Assembly (NCBI GenBank): GCA_030685235.1
Contig: MU839109.1
Span: 354,120 to 418,119, forward strand
DNA length: 64,000 bases
DNA from: Copromyces sp. CBS 386.78
Taxonomy: Eukaryota > Ascomycota > Sordariomycetes > Sordariales > Sordariaceae
Reading direction: 5' to 3'
Position 1 is the stretch's first letter. The number at the start of each line of letters is the position of its first letter. Below are positions 35,801-45,603 of the stretch, one piece after another. Made by a program: the position numbers and the translations under genes. The notes beneath the pieces are model-generated. The model worked only from the letters and a program-made list of their open reading frames with translations, made no database searches and was not told where the DNA came from.

Positions 35801-37205
35801 CGGGATGAGAGGGCTCAAGTTTCCAGGTCAGAAACAACCGTTTATTATCGTACTTTGACGAGAAACTGAGCTTGGCGCACCGCTCAGTGAAGTTATCAAA
35901 GAGGCTGAATATCGCCGAGCTAGTCCTTCGAACTGTGGGAAACACTTTTAGCGGAAACCGGAGCTCAAGGCCGCCTTCCCCCATTGTTGCAGAGAAAGCA
36001 CAATGCAGTGTTTTGTTTACCAGTGGGAGGAGTTGAATGCATAGCTGATACTTCCATGTGCGTTTCACTGCCTCTCCTTCATTGTAGGAACAAGAGGCAT
36101 GATGTCGATTCTGGTTCCGATTGCCATGTAGACAAGAGGTGTGATGTCGCTTCTGGCTCTGATAGCTAAAGCCAAAAGAAAATGGGCCCCGTCTGAATTC
36201 CCTCCCGCCCTTAGAGGTGTCAATCTTGCAGCCACAGATGGGTGACCCAGAGGCGGGGTATTGATCAAAGAAGGGTTTCGCCGCTGCAAAGTTGCTGGTA
36301 CTCCTCGGGTCGCTAGGCTGCTGAGGTCGATCCATCCCCAGCGATCTAGCTACTCCTGCTTTATCTTCATCGGAAAGGCGTGATAAGATAGGAAGAAGCA
36401 CACTAAATGAGCTGGGATATGGGTGTTGGCCGGTCATCAGTAGCATTAGTTCGCTTCGTATTTCGTCCCTGACTGTCGACGGCTCTATTCGCATCTCAAA
36501 TTCGACTGGGGTTCTTGCCGGGCTGTATCCTGTTTGTTGAACTCCGATGAGCGAAGAACCATGTACGTTCACATCGATGCCAACATCGGTCTTCCTATCG
36601 TTGAGTTCCTTGACATGTTTCCCAATCTCAGTAAGGGCGCTTGTGTTCTCATTGACTTTCGTTTCAATCATCACACTTGTCTCCCTGGAGGTTGTCAATA
36701 TCGATCGTATTGGGGAAAAGTTTGAGTCAACTCACAGATTTTTAGCAGACAGAGCGAGCTGGAGACCTGAGAGTCTGCGGTAGATTTGCTCATTGTGTCG
36801 CTGGATGGTTTCGAACCTTTCGTTGAACTCTCCTTCCCTCTTCAACAAGACAACAGCTCGCCAGAGTCGTTTTATTCCCCTTTGATCCTGGCTGGGGTAT
36901 CCCACGAGGGGTTCAAGGTGCAGTTCCAATTCTTCGACTGCCTTGTATGCCTTTTCGATGTCGGCCCGAAATGATTGCAGCTGAGAATGGGGCAAGAAGC
37001 TCATGAGAGTTGGATGGGTCAGGTGGCCTCGCAGTTGCACCATATTCTTTTTGGATGTCTCAACAGTTCCGAGGAGTTCCGCAAGTTTCACAGGTGTATC
37101 TTCCAGGCTCTTCAGCAGCCCAGCGCCCTTGATTGCCCCCTTTGCTGCCAGATCAGCAAACTGGCATGCAGCGGCCACAATTCCGATAATAGACGCCGGG
37201 TCCAT
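32857..37205 (-). CDS. Large protein with Helo-like N-terminal domain and ankyrin-like segments
   Basis: Five exons on the minus strand: 37205-36736, 36684-35646, 35543-35353, 35279-34969, 34874-32857; phases agree throughout, 1342 residues. Residues 1-~150 (start MDPASIIGIVAAACQFADLA, then LLKSLEDTPVKLAELL) match the fungal Helo-like N-terminal domain found at the front of STAND/NLR proteins and membrane-acting cell-death effectors. There is no NACHT or NB-ARC P-loop. Ankyrin-like pieces occur near the exon 2/3 join (DTDESGYTVLH...) and near residue 900 (TPLHRATRNFAGVAGLPI, then WLLQKGATPNF). The C-terminal ~350 residues are acidic and Trp/Arg rich, of unknown fold. The role is probably in nonself recognition or membrane-linked signalling, by domain only. 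The acceptor of the last intron is AAG, slightly weak. A small ORF at 44988 copies the first ~27 residues. Confidence 0.82.
34105..34200 (-). repeat. Degenerate short repeat inside the Helo-like gene
   Basis: A unit of about 21 bp related to aatgtcggtaaagccgttgtc occurs roughly four times and encodes a Asp/Ile/Gly-rich stretch (DIDNGFTSIDNDITGI). Units are whole codons and keep the frame. Confidence 0.55.
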
Positions 37206-38942
37206 GATGAGGCGGGAAGCGATTAAGTTGATGATGAGGATGTGGGTGTGGTGTTGGAGTGTGAATGTCCAGAGTTGTTCGGGGGCGGAGAGGGAAGAAC
37301 GCTTCAGTTATGACTCTCATGACTACCTGGTACTGTAGTGGTGGGTTGGAAATTCACGGTCAATGTAAAGTAACGTAAAGTAAGTAAAAGAAAGGTAAAA
37401 AACGTTATGTTTCTTTCGTACACGGGCCTCCCCGCACGGGCCATACCATTTTCGCAGGTATTAGCCAGTCGTAATAGCGGCACCTAGGCAGCGAGATTGC
37501 CAGGGCGCGGGCGCATCTTAAATTGGCGATAAATCACCTCGTTTCGAACAGGTGGCATCGTGAGGGTATTCTCTGAGCTTCTACGAGTCGATCGCGGTTA
37601 GTTTCGTATAGTTTCGTTGATAATTGATGGAGTAGATGAATGCCCTGGTTGTATGGGATTATAGGTTGTGTGCACGGATCATTTACACTAGTGTTATTTA
37701 CTGAATTTCAATTTTCTGAAAATTTCTGAAAAAATCTTATTTTTTCAGAAATAAACCATCACTACCTGGTAGGCAGCGATCACATGAGGTGTGGTGGGGA
37801 TGTTCAATAATTGGACCAGCTGAATTGGACGATGCCTCTTCCCACACCCACGAATTTACCTCCCACCCTTCCTTCCCGTTATGTGTTAGGAATCGACGCA
37901 CCGAGGCACCTTCTGGTTTTGTCTGGGCAGGCTCAGCCACAACGCTGCCTGGCTGCCTGCATGATGAGCCCTTGAGCTTCTGTTCGATGGGAGGCGCAGG
38001 CAGGCACTTGGAAACTAGGTAGGTATTCGTGCACTGTCTCCACCGACATCAACTTCCATTCCTCCACTTCTTAATCGTTCGGAAGAAAACTCAGGAGTAA
38101 ATTATTGAGGAGCACCTTCCTTCACATCAGGTTTCGCTTGAAAATTTTCAACTACAAACTGAGACTAACCGAAAGCCTTTTATGTCGACTTGTCGACTGT
38201 TCCTCCCCTTTACTGGAAATAATACTGCGTCACTGCATATCACAACCAAGTCGCAACGGCCTGTTCTCCCAAGCCAAGCTAATTCAATTGTCAGTCAAAA
38301 GTTCAAAACTACTTCCTCCTCGAGGGCATCCACTTCATACACGGGCAAGAAAAGTGCAAACTTAGCCAAGGCAACTTCGGCCCACTAGCCCCAACCTCCA
38401 TCTCCTTTGCGAATTCGCCCTCCTTCCCTTGTATCATCCCCATATCCCTGAGCATCCTAAGGAACGGCTCCTTCTCCAACGCATGAACCGGCTTTCTCTT
38501 ACGAGAACAGAGTTAGCTCTTGGAGGTCGATGTTTCCAGGAGGAAGAAGCAGACTACCTCGTGCTTGTGACATTACGTTTGCAATGGGGATGAGCAGTCA
38601 TTGAATATTTCTATTCACACGTCCAGTCTTTGTCCATCTGGTACCATGCAGGGTGCCTGCCGGTTATTACCAACGGCTTCATGGACGGGACAAGATTGCA
38701 ACAACGGCACGAACCCGCCTGATAAAGTGCGGTACAATGTAACCGGAACGGCATTGAATATGGTGTTGGTGGTATTCATGAATATAGTGCTTCTAGGGTC
38801 TAGGTAATGCTCGTATATCTATGTAGGTGTATCGAGGACCGGGCGTGTCCAATAATGGTCTTTCTGTGTTTAGAACTTATGCGGGAACGTCTTCTCAACC
38901 TGGCTCACAACGCCGTCCAACAACGGGGACCTGCACCTGTTC
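37206..38942. other. Intergenic region between Helo-like gene and caleosin
   Basis: About 1.7 kb. The left end should carry the promoter of the Helo-like gene. No further gene, RNA or mobile element was recognised. A small TTTCTGAAAA inverted motif occurs near 37710-37745. Confidence 0.35.
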
Positions 38943-39922
38943 TTAGCCAGCTGCTCCTGGCCCAGACCAAATGAGGTCGCGGAGGCCAAAGCCCTTGTGC
39001 CATCCCTTGCCGGAGCGGTAGGCGTCTCTGACCTTCCAGAACATCGAGCCCTGCAAATATCTTGTTAGTACACCACTCGGCAAAAGGCTCATGCATAGCA
39101 GAGAGAAACTCACATCATAAATCCGCCTCAAATCTTCCTTGGCCACCAACCCATGCTTCTGCACCAACAACAACCACACCAACCCAAACTCAAAGAAAGC
39201 CGCAAACCAGCCAAACGGGTCCACAGCGAGCCTTTTGGCCGACACTATGTTCCAGAGCTCTCCTGCGGACAGTGCGGCCTTGTTTCCCATATCAAACTGG
39301 CTGAACATGTCCTCAAACGCCTGGGGGACGAACCGCCCTTCCGTATCGTAGGTTCCCGAATCCGAGCCGTGCTTGGCCTTGTGGATGGATGGTACGTATA
39401 CCCGGAAGAAGGGGTCGGGGAAGTAGGAGAAGGCGAGACGGGTCGGGTACGAGAAGCCGAAGATGATGACTATTGTGGCGAGAAGGCAGAAGAAGGGGTT
39501 GAAGCCGAGCTCGTAGAAGCCCGTGAAGACGTCTTGGGGCCAGATCTGGCCGTCGCCGTCGCGGTCAAAGAACATGACGTGTTGTTGGAGGGCGGTCTGT
39601 GTGGGGAGAGAGGTTGAACGTTAGCGGGTGGATTGGGGAAATGGGAGACAGAGAGAAGTGAGTGACATACATAGTCCTGGAGGTTCAGGGTGTCGACATA
39701 TGCGGAACTGCCCTGGGGCCGTTCAGTCGAGACGGCTAGGTTCGCGCGGGCGATGCCTGGCTTGTCGATGATGGCGTCAATGCTGGTTGCTTGGGGACGC
39801 TCGGCCGTGGGAGGACATTTCGGCACGGCGGTAGCAAAGTCGACGCCTTGCCTGCCTTCGACTGCTTCGACGGCATTTACAACGGCTCTGGGGACCACTG
39901 AGGGGGCCATCTTGCTTGGCAT
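38943..39922 (-). CDS. Caleosin / peroxygenase
   Basis: Three exons on the minus strand, 39922-39671, 39596-39114, 39050-38943, phase 0 joins, 280 residues. It shows the caleosin order: heme-ligand His90 in ALQQHVMFFD, one EF-hand (DRDGDGQIWPQD, residues 95-106), a hydrophobic segment with proline-rich knot (about 118-153), and the second conserved His in IHKAKHGSDS (156-162). Caleosins sit on lipid droplets and ER and use heme to transfer oxygen from fatty-acid hydroperoxides (oxylipin chemistry); they bind calcium. The N-terminal ~84 residues are longer than the minimal family and lack a signal peptide. The final exon DGSMFWKVRDAYRSGKGW completes the usual C terminus, which supports the intron calls. 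An earlier in-frame ATG at 40204 is less likely. Confidence 0.9.
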
Positions 39923-41064
39923 GTTGCTTTTCTTGCAAGTATTGGACAGTACCAGGCTGGAGTGTGTTGTTAGGAAAAATGGTTCGCCCAAGAATGAATA
40001 TAACTGGTTTTGTAACAATAAGGTAGTGGCCGATGTGATGACACTTGGAGTTGGTGAAAAGGAGAAGATTGAAAGAGAGAGGTGGATGTAGGTAGAGATA
40101 TAGAGGAGCTGGAGGTAGATGACCGTTGGAAGTACCGGATCGTCAGAGTGGTGCCTGGCAGGTGTGAGAGGGACATGTGCTTGCCCAAGGTAGGTACCTT
40201 CCATAGTCTATTTGGAGCATTGAGGGCAGAAAGGAACAACCGAGACGAGTTGGATTGACCTTCAATTGCTCAACAACCACTCAGTCGCCGGCATTGCCAT
40301 TTCTTTTGCATCCAATGTAAGTCGATCCTCCCTCTGTCTTGCGGAGATCGGGTCGCCGCTGTCAGTGCATTTTCCTTTGTTTACCTTTTCCTTGTTGTGC
40401 CACATCGTGCTTACCTTGCTGGAAGTGTCCAAGGAGGAAGGCCTCACCAGAGTTATCACCGCCGTTCTTCTTCTTCTTCTTGCTGGAAGTGGGGTAGCTC
40501 CGGACCCCCTTTCCCTGTAGACCAATCAAAAAACCCCTACAAGTGCCCTGTGGGCGAGTGCTACAGGGAGCACTAACAATTTCAATCAACCAGTCTCCCC
40601 AAGGACGACGGAAATCGCGTCCGCTCACACAACTTCCTCACTTACAACACCCGGCCATTGTTTCGAATAAATCCCGTCGGAAATCATCTACAACCATCAC
40701 TTTACCCGTCCAGTGGCACTGACGATCCGCCCCCCCGCTCCAGATAAGGAAGCCCGGAGCACAACGTCAAATGAACACCATGGCTGGCGGGGTTCCGACG
40801 ACACAGCAGCGTGCCTTCAGTCACACCATTCTTTGGCTAGGCTATGGCTGGTGACACGACATGTAACGTTGACTTGATGGGAAAGTTACACGTGGAATGC
40901 TTTTGAGGAAGATCACCGCGACGCCCAAGAACATGATCAAGTCCAGTAGTATAAGATGCCTGAGTTTCCCCAATCGCGAAAGTTGAGAGGCAGCATTTGC
41001 CCACCTGAGCTTCTCCCAAATCCAGCAACACCACGACGCCCATCTTGGGCTCATCCCCATCACC
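39923..41064. other. Divergent promoter region of caleosin and GH2 gene
   Basis: About 1.1 kb between two start codons pointing away from each other. It should hold both promoters. An AGGTACCT palindrome lies near 40192. No other gene was recognised. Confidence 0.45.
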
Positions 41065-43779
41065 ATGCAACTCCCGTTAACGCTTCAGGTGCTTTTCAGC
41101 GCAATCCTCCACCCACCTTCAGCTGCCGCGGTAGATCCTAGCAACGTCCTAATATCGACACCAGGCCAAATAGCACCCGTCCGTGCATGGAACTTGCAGT
41201 CATCAACAAAGGCAGGGAGTGATTTGGAGGCGCTCTCTCGTCCCGGCATTGACACCTCAGGATGGATCCACGTCAACACCTCCAAATGCACTCTGATGGG
41301 CTGCCTGCTAGAAGCCGGCATCTACAGCGACACTGAGCTATTCTACTCCGACAACCTCCGAAGAGTGGACAGCAAGCAGTTCCAAGTCCCGTGGCTGTAT
41401 CGACAAGAGTTTGCACTGGATCCGGGAGCTGGGAAATACTTCCATCTTCTCACACACGGAATCACTTCCCGCGCCGACGTGTATCTGAACGGAAAGCGAG
41501 TGGCGGACAAGAAGACACAGGCTGGTAGCTATGGGGGACATACGTACCATGTCACTGATCTGGTGGACAAGACGAATGTGTTGCTTATCCAGGCATATCC
41601 TACGAGCTACTACTACGACTTTGCGCTGGGCTGGGTGGACTGGAACCCGTGGCCTGCGGACAACGGCACGGGAGTATGGCGAGATGTGGAGGTCAAGCAG
41701 ACGGGGTCTGTTGCTCTTGGGCCGCTACGCGTGGTAACCCAGCTTGGAACGCGCCTGGAAAGCTCCCCCGCAAACGTGACACTGAAATCGAGAGCCCAGA
41801 ACTTGGACAACACAGCAGTAACCATCACCGTTACCGGCACCGTATCCCCGGAACGGTACCCCGGCCCACCGATATCTTGGTCCCAAACCGTCACCCTCCC
41901 GCCCCTGTCCACCACAGACGTGACCCTCACGACCACGGTCCCAAAGCCCGCCATCTGGTGGCCAAAGCAATGGGGTTCTCAACCCCTCTACCATGCTGGA
42001 CTCTCTGTTTTCGTTTCCAACAATACCCTCTCCGATCGTGTCTCTGCAACATTTGGCTTCCGCACCGTCACCTCCAAGCTCAACTCGTACAACGACACCA
42101 CTTTCTTTGTCAACAATCGTCCCTTCCAGGTCCTCGGCGCCGGCTACGCACCCGACATGTTTCTCCGCTTCTCCCCTACCAAGTTCGAATCCGAAGCCCA
42201 ATACGTCCTCGATCTCGGTTTCAACACCATCCGCCTCGAAGGAAAGAACGAGCATCCTGAGCTTTACGAGGTCGCCGACCGACTGGGCATCATGATACTG
42301 GCGGGGTGGGAGTGCTGCGACAAGTGGGAGGCATGGAGTTATAACCAGGACCTGGCGGTGCCGACGCCGGTGTGGAACGAGGAGGACTACGCGATTGCCA
42401 ACGCAAGCATGTTTCACGAGGCCGGGATGCTTCAAACCCACCCCAGTGTCCTTGGGTATCTGATCGGGAGCGACTATTGGCCTGATGACAAGGCCGCACC
42501 AATGTATGTGAGCGCTCTTAAGAGCCAAGACTGGCAGACACCTGTGCTTGCGTCGGCTTCGAGGAGGGGATTCCCCGCCTTCATGGGCTCGCCGGGGTTG
42601 AAGATGGAAGGACCGTATGATTGGGTACCTCCCAACTATTGGTATTATACCGAAGCAAGTGCAAGTCGTCTCGGAGCAGCATTCGGGTTTGGATCAGAGC
42701 TAGGCGCGGGAGTGGGAACCCCGGACCTGTCCAGCCTTAGAAGGTTTCTCTCACCAGCGGACCTGACAGACCTATGGAAGAACCCCAACAAAGACCTGTT
42801 CCACATGTCTACGGAGACCTCCAGCTTTCACAACCGCAATATCTACAACACCGGCCTTTGGAAACGCTGGGGTGCCCCAACTTCTCTCGAAGACTACGTC
42901 CAGAAGACCCAAATTACCGACTACGAAGCCACTCGCGCTCAGTTCGAAGCCTACGCCGCCAACTGGAACTCCAAGCGGCCTGCCACGGGCATGATCTACT
43001 GGATGTTGACCGGCGCTTTTCCGAGCTTGCACTGGTCCATCTGGGATTATTACATGCACCCGGCCGGGGCGTATTTCGGTGCCAAAGTGGGCAGTCGGAT
43101 TGAACATGTGGCATATGACTATGTCAAGAAGAGCATGTTTCTGATCAACAGGTCATTGGACAAGGAAGGAGCAAGAAGTGTTGATATTCAAGTGGTGGAC
43201 GCCAGTGGCAAGACTCTATATAACAACACGGTCAAGACGATAACCAAGCCGAACACCAGCAAGGAGATCACTTCTTTGGCCTCCGCGCTGAAGAACATCA
43301 AAGATGTCGTCTTCCTCCGTTTGGTACTCTCCGACCCTTCCTCCAAAGACACTGCGACGCTAAGTCGCAATGTCTATTGGCTGTCCAAAACCATTGACAC
43401 TCTCGATTGGGATAACTCGGATTGGTTCTATACGCCTGTCACCAAGTATAGCGACTACACCGCGCTGAACAAGCTCGCTGCGGCGAACGTGAGCGTGACA
43501 GCTTGGTCCCGTGGGCATGCTAGCCCAGAGGGGCATTCGGAATCGACGGTGCGGGTTACTCTAGAGAACCGCTCTTCCGTGCCGGCGTTCTTCATCAGTC
43601 TCAACTTGGTTGACAAGGAGGGGAGGGATGTGTTGCCGGTGACTTGGGAGGACAATTACTTGACGCTGTGGCCGAAGGAGAAAGTTACAGTTGAGGTTAG
43701 CCCTTTGGGTGCGGCGGAGCCAGCAGCTGTTCAAGTGGTTGGGAAGAATGTCAAAGGGACAACGGTGAAGGTTGATTGA
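41065..43779 (+). CDS. GH2 exo-beta-D-glucosaminidase (chitosan degradation)
   Basis: Intronless, 904 residues. An N-terminal signal peptide of about 22 residues (MQLPLTLQVLFSAILHPPSA) points to secretion. The order is that of GH2 exo-glucosaminidases such as CsxA: sugar-binding domain (~40-210), immunoglobulin-like domain (~215-330), TIM barrel (~335-680) and two C-terminal beta domains. In the barrel the acid/base region reads IGSDYWPDD with Asp470, and the nucleophile region reads HMSTETSSF with Glu584; both motifs are those of the glucosaminidase branch rather than beta-galactosidase or mannosidase. The enzyme would release D-glucosamine from the non-reducing end of chitosan oligomers. 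Several N-glycosylation sites are present. Length fits the family (about 890-900). Divergent from the caleosin gene. Confidence 0.92.
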   Translation: MQLPLTLQVLFSAILHPPSAAAVDPSNVLISTPGQIAPVRAWNLQSSTKAGSDLEALSRPGIDTSGWIHVNTSKCTLMGCLLEAGIYSDTELFYSDNLRRVDSKQFQVPWLYRQEFALDPGAGKYFHLLTHGITSRADVYLNGKRVADKKTQAGSYGGHTYHVTDLVDKTNVLLIQAYPTSYYYDFALGWVDWNPWPADNGTGVWRDVEVKQTGSVALGPLRVVTQLGTRLESSPANVTLKSRAQNLDNTAVTITVTGTVSPERYPGPPISWSQTVTLPPLSTTDVTLTTTVPKPAIWWPKQWGSQPLYHAGLSVFVSNNTLSDRVSATFGFRTVTSKLNSYNDTTFFVNNRPFQVLGAGYAPDMFLRFSPTKFESEAQYVLDLGFNTIRLEGKNEHPELYEVADRLGIMILAGWECCDKWEAWSYNQDLAVPTPVWNEEDYAIANASMFHEAGMLQTHPSVLGYLIGSDYWPDDKAAPMYVSALKSQDWQTPVLASASRRGFPAFMGSPGLKMEGPYDWVPPNYWYYTEASASRLGAAFGFGSELGAGVGTPDLSSLRRFLSPADLTDLWKNPNKDLFHMSTETSSFHNRNIYNTGLWKRWGAPTSLEDYVQKTQITDYEATRAQFEAYAANWNSKRPATGMIYWMLTGAFPSLHWSIWDYYMHPAGAYFGAKVGSRIEHVAYDYVKKSMFLINRSLDKEGARSVDIQVVDASGKTLYNNTVKTITKPNTSKEITSLASALKNIKDVVFLRLVLSDPSSKDTATLSRNVYWLSKTIDTLDWDNSDWFYTPVTKYSDYTALNKLAAANVSVTAWSRGHASPEGHSESTVRVTLENRSSVPAFFISLNLVDKEGRDVLPVTWEDNYLTLWPKEKVTVEVSPLGAAEPAAVQVVGKNVKGTTVKVD

Positions 43780-44062
43780 AGGAACTGGATCAAAGATATT
43801 GAACGAAGGGGAAGGACCGAAGGAGTATCCGGAACCGAAGCAACGCTGAACGAACTTCGTCTCGATGCGTAGGTCGTGGCTACTAGCTAATGGCAAGCTG
43901 AAAAAAAGGAATTCCAGGCTAAATAGAAACTCCATCGTCTTGACCTTGGGCTGTGTTCGTTCAGGCTGTGCGGCGGCGTTAGGGAAAGCCCAGTTTTGGT
44001 GGCTGTACTGTTGATGTCGCTGGCGGTGAAGGTCTGCAGGATGCCAATGGTGCTCCCCAACG
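43780..44062. other. 3' flank of the GH2 gene
   Basis: No gene. Probable 3' untranslated region leading into the tandem repeat. Confidence 0.4.
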
Positions 44063-44668
44063 CTACTCTCGTGAGAGCCTCACCCCTTTTTTTCAGAGTT
44101 AGAAACGCCATTTCCCGTCTGACAGCCAGTCGCTTGGAAAGTGGAAGTTTGGTGGCATTGATATGAGACAGAGCCTGATGAATGAACTGGCCCCTGAGCT
44201 GAGTTTCAGAGCTTGGCAGTGCCTCCCATTAAACAGCTCAATCATTGAACATACAGCTCAGCTGGCGTTGAGAGCCTCACCTCTTTTTTCAGGGTTAGAA
44301 ACGCCATTTTCCGTCTGACAGCGAGTCGCTTGGAAAGTGGAAGTTTGTTGGCATTGATATGAGACAGAGCCTGCATGACGAATGAACTGGCCTGAGCTGA
44401 GTTTCAGAGCTTGGCAGTGCCTCCCATTGAACAGCTCAATCATCGAACATTCAGCTCAGCTGGCGTTGAGAGCCTCACCCCTTTTTTCAGGGTTAGAAAC
44501 GCCATTTCCCGTCTGACAGCGAGGCGCTTGGAAAGTGGAAGTTTGTTGGCATTGATATGAGACAGAGCCTGCATGACGAATGAACTGGCCTGAGCTGAGT
44601 TCCAAAGTGCCTGACAGTGCCTCCCAATGAACAGCTCAATCACCGAACATACAGCTCAGCTGGCGTTG
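44063..44668. repeat. Threefold ~200-bp tandem repeat
   Basis: Units start near 44063, 44261 and 44459 and the array ends at 44668; unit length is 198-200 bp. Each copy holds GAGAGCCTCACC, TTTTTTCAG, GGTTAGAAACGCCATT, CTTGGAAAGTGGAAGTTTG and ends with AACAGCTCAATCA then CAGCTCAGCTGGCGTT. Each unit keeps an open minus-strand frame of 60-67 codons starting MIELF; I regard this as a consequence of the copying and not evidence for a gene. Confidence 0.85.
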
Positions 44669-44987
44669 CGGCTGTACTTGTCAGGGCAGAATGTGAGGCG
44701 CTTGGAATCTTAGCTCTAACGAATGACGGTAGGAAGCGTAGTTTATGAGCGTTCTGTGTCGAAAAGAAGGCTCCAAGGCTTCGCCCAATTGATTGCAAGT
44801 TATAATCCCCACCACACCTCATCTTGTCGTTTGTCTACTCCCTAATATCAACACTTATAAGCACTCTTCTAGTCCTACTTTGGGCTGCTCTCAAGCTTCT
44901 CATTAATCAATTCCTCTGTCCATTCCATTCTTTCTCCATCACACTCGACTACCACTCTCCCTCACCTTGCCGCTTCCCAGCCTAACT

Positions 44988-45170
44988 ATGGAACCTGCAA
45001 CAATTTTCGGAATTGTCACCGGTGCATGCCAGCTTGCCGAGTTGGCAGTAAAGGGCGTCGCCAAGGTCACCGGGAAGGCAGCAGAGGGCACATTCAAGCT
45101 CGGCAGAACATTGTGCAGCTGCTTCTTTTGCAGCCCTTGCTGCTCCTGCTGCTGCTCGGTCAAACGATGA
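44988..45170 (+). CDS. Miniature Helo-like protein with Cys-rich tail, 60 residues
   Basis: Single frame starting at CCTAACTATGG. Residues 1-27 (MEPATIFGIVTGACQLAELA...) match the first 27 residues of the 1342-residue Helo-like protein of this window at 16 positions by my count. After about residue 42 the similarity stops and the protein ends in CSCFFCSPCCSCCCSVKR, nine cysteines that could be palmitoylated or bind metal. A TATAA-type element near 44804 and a pyrimidine-rich leader precede the ATG, as in expressed fungal genes. It may be a true small protein, a truncated relic, or the first exon of a longer gene; I found no good donor before the stop. Function unknown. Confidence 0.45.
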   Translation: MEPATIFGIVTGACQLAELAVKGVAKVTGKAAEGTFKLGRTLCSCFFCSPCCSCCCSVKR

Positions 45171-45302
45171 TCATCATCATCAACTCGAAACAATCCTTGA
45201 AGCGGTACGTACGTACATATGATACAATGAGCAACGCAAAGACAGACAGACTAATCTGTGGGTCTGGTGGTTTAGCAGGTCGCTTTTCTTGACCACCTCA
45301 GG

Positions 45303-45337
45303 CATCTATCTATCTATCCATCTATCCATCTATCTGT
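45303..45337. repeat. (CTAT/CCAT)n microsatellite
   Basis: Tetranucleotide repeat with the units CTAT and CCAT intermixed. Confidence 0.8.
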
Positions 45338-45456
45338 AAGTTGAACCAGGCTGGCGGGCTTTCATGTTCTCTCCCACCGACGCGATGAGAGGCTGACCGT
45401 TCTTCGGGCAGGCAGGGAGACTTTGTTTTCCTCACTCACCCAGGACGAGAAAATGT

Positions 45457-45603
45457 TGGAAGTCCGTACCCTGGGCCGCCCATTTACTGGCATACGCCTT
45501 CCAAGTATTTAGGCCGCCCTGGTTTCCGTTTCTACTCTTCCGTTAAACAACAACTCCAGTCTCCAGAATCAAGCCCTTTTCGTTGTCGCCTTTTCCAGCC
45601 CAA
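45457..45603 (+). repeat. Dispersed repeat, copy A
   Basis: Shares with 63227-63385 the order GGAAGTCCGT, CCCTGGGCCGCCCATT, ACGCCTTCCA, TATTTAGGCCGCCCTGGTTT and TTCGTTGTCGCCTTTTCCAG. Many differences are transitions and copy B has an extra ~25 bp. Family not known. Confidence 0.75.

Noticed and set aside
41725..42528. 267-codon minus-strand frame within the GH2 gene
   Set aside because: Shadow of the GH2 coding sequence.
44258..44643. Repeated MIELF... minus-strand frames
   Set aside because: They exist only because the 200-bp unit is copied; no sign of selection at codon level.
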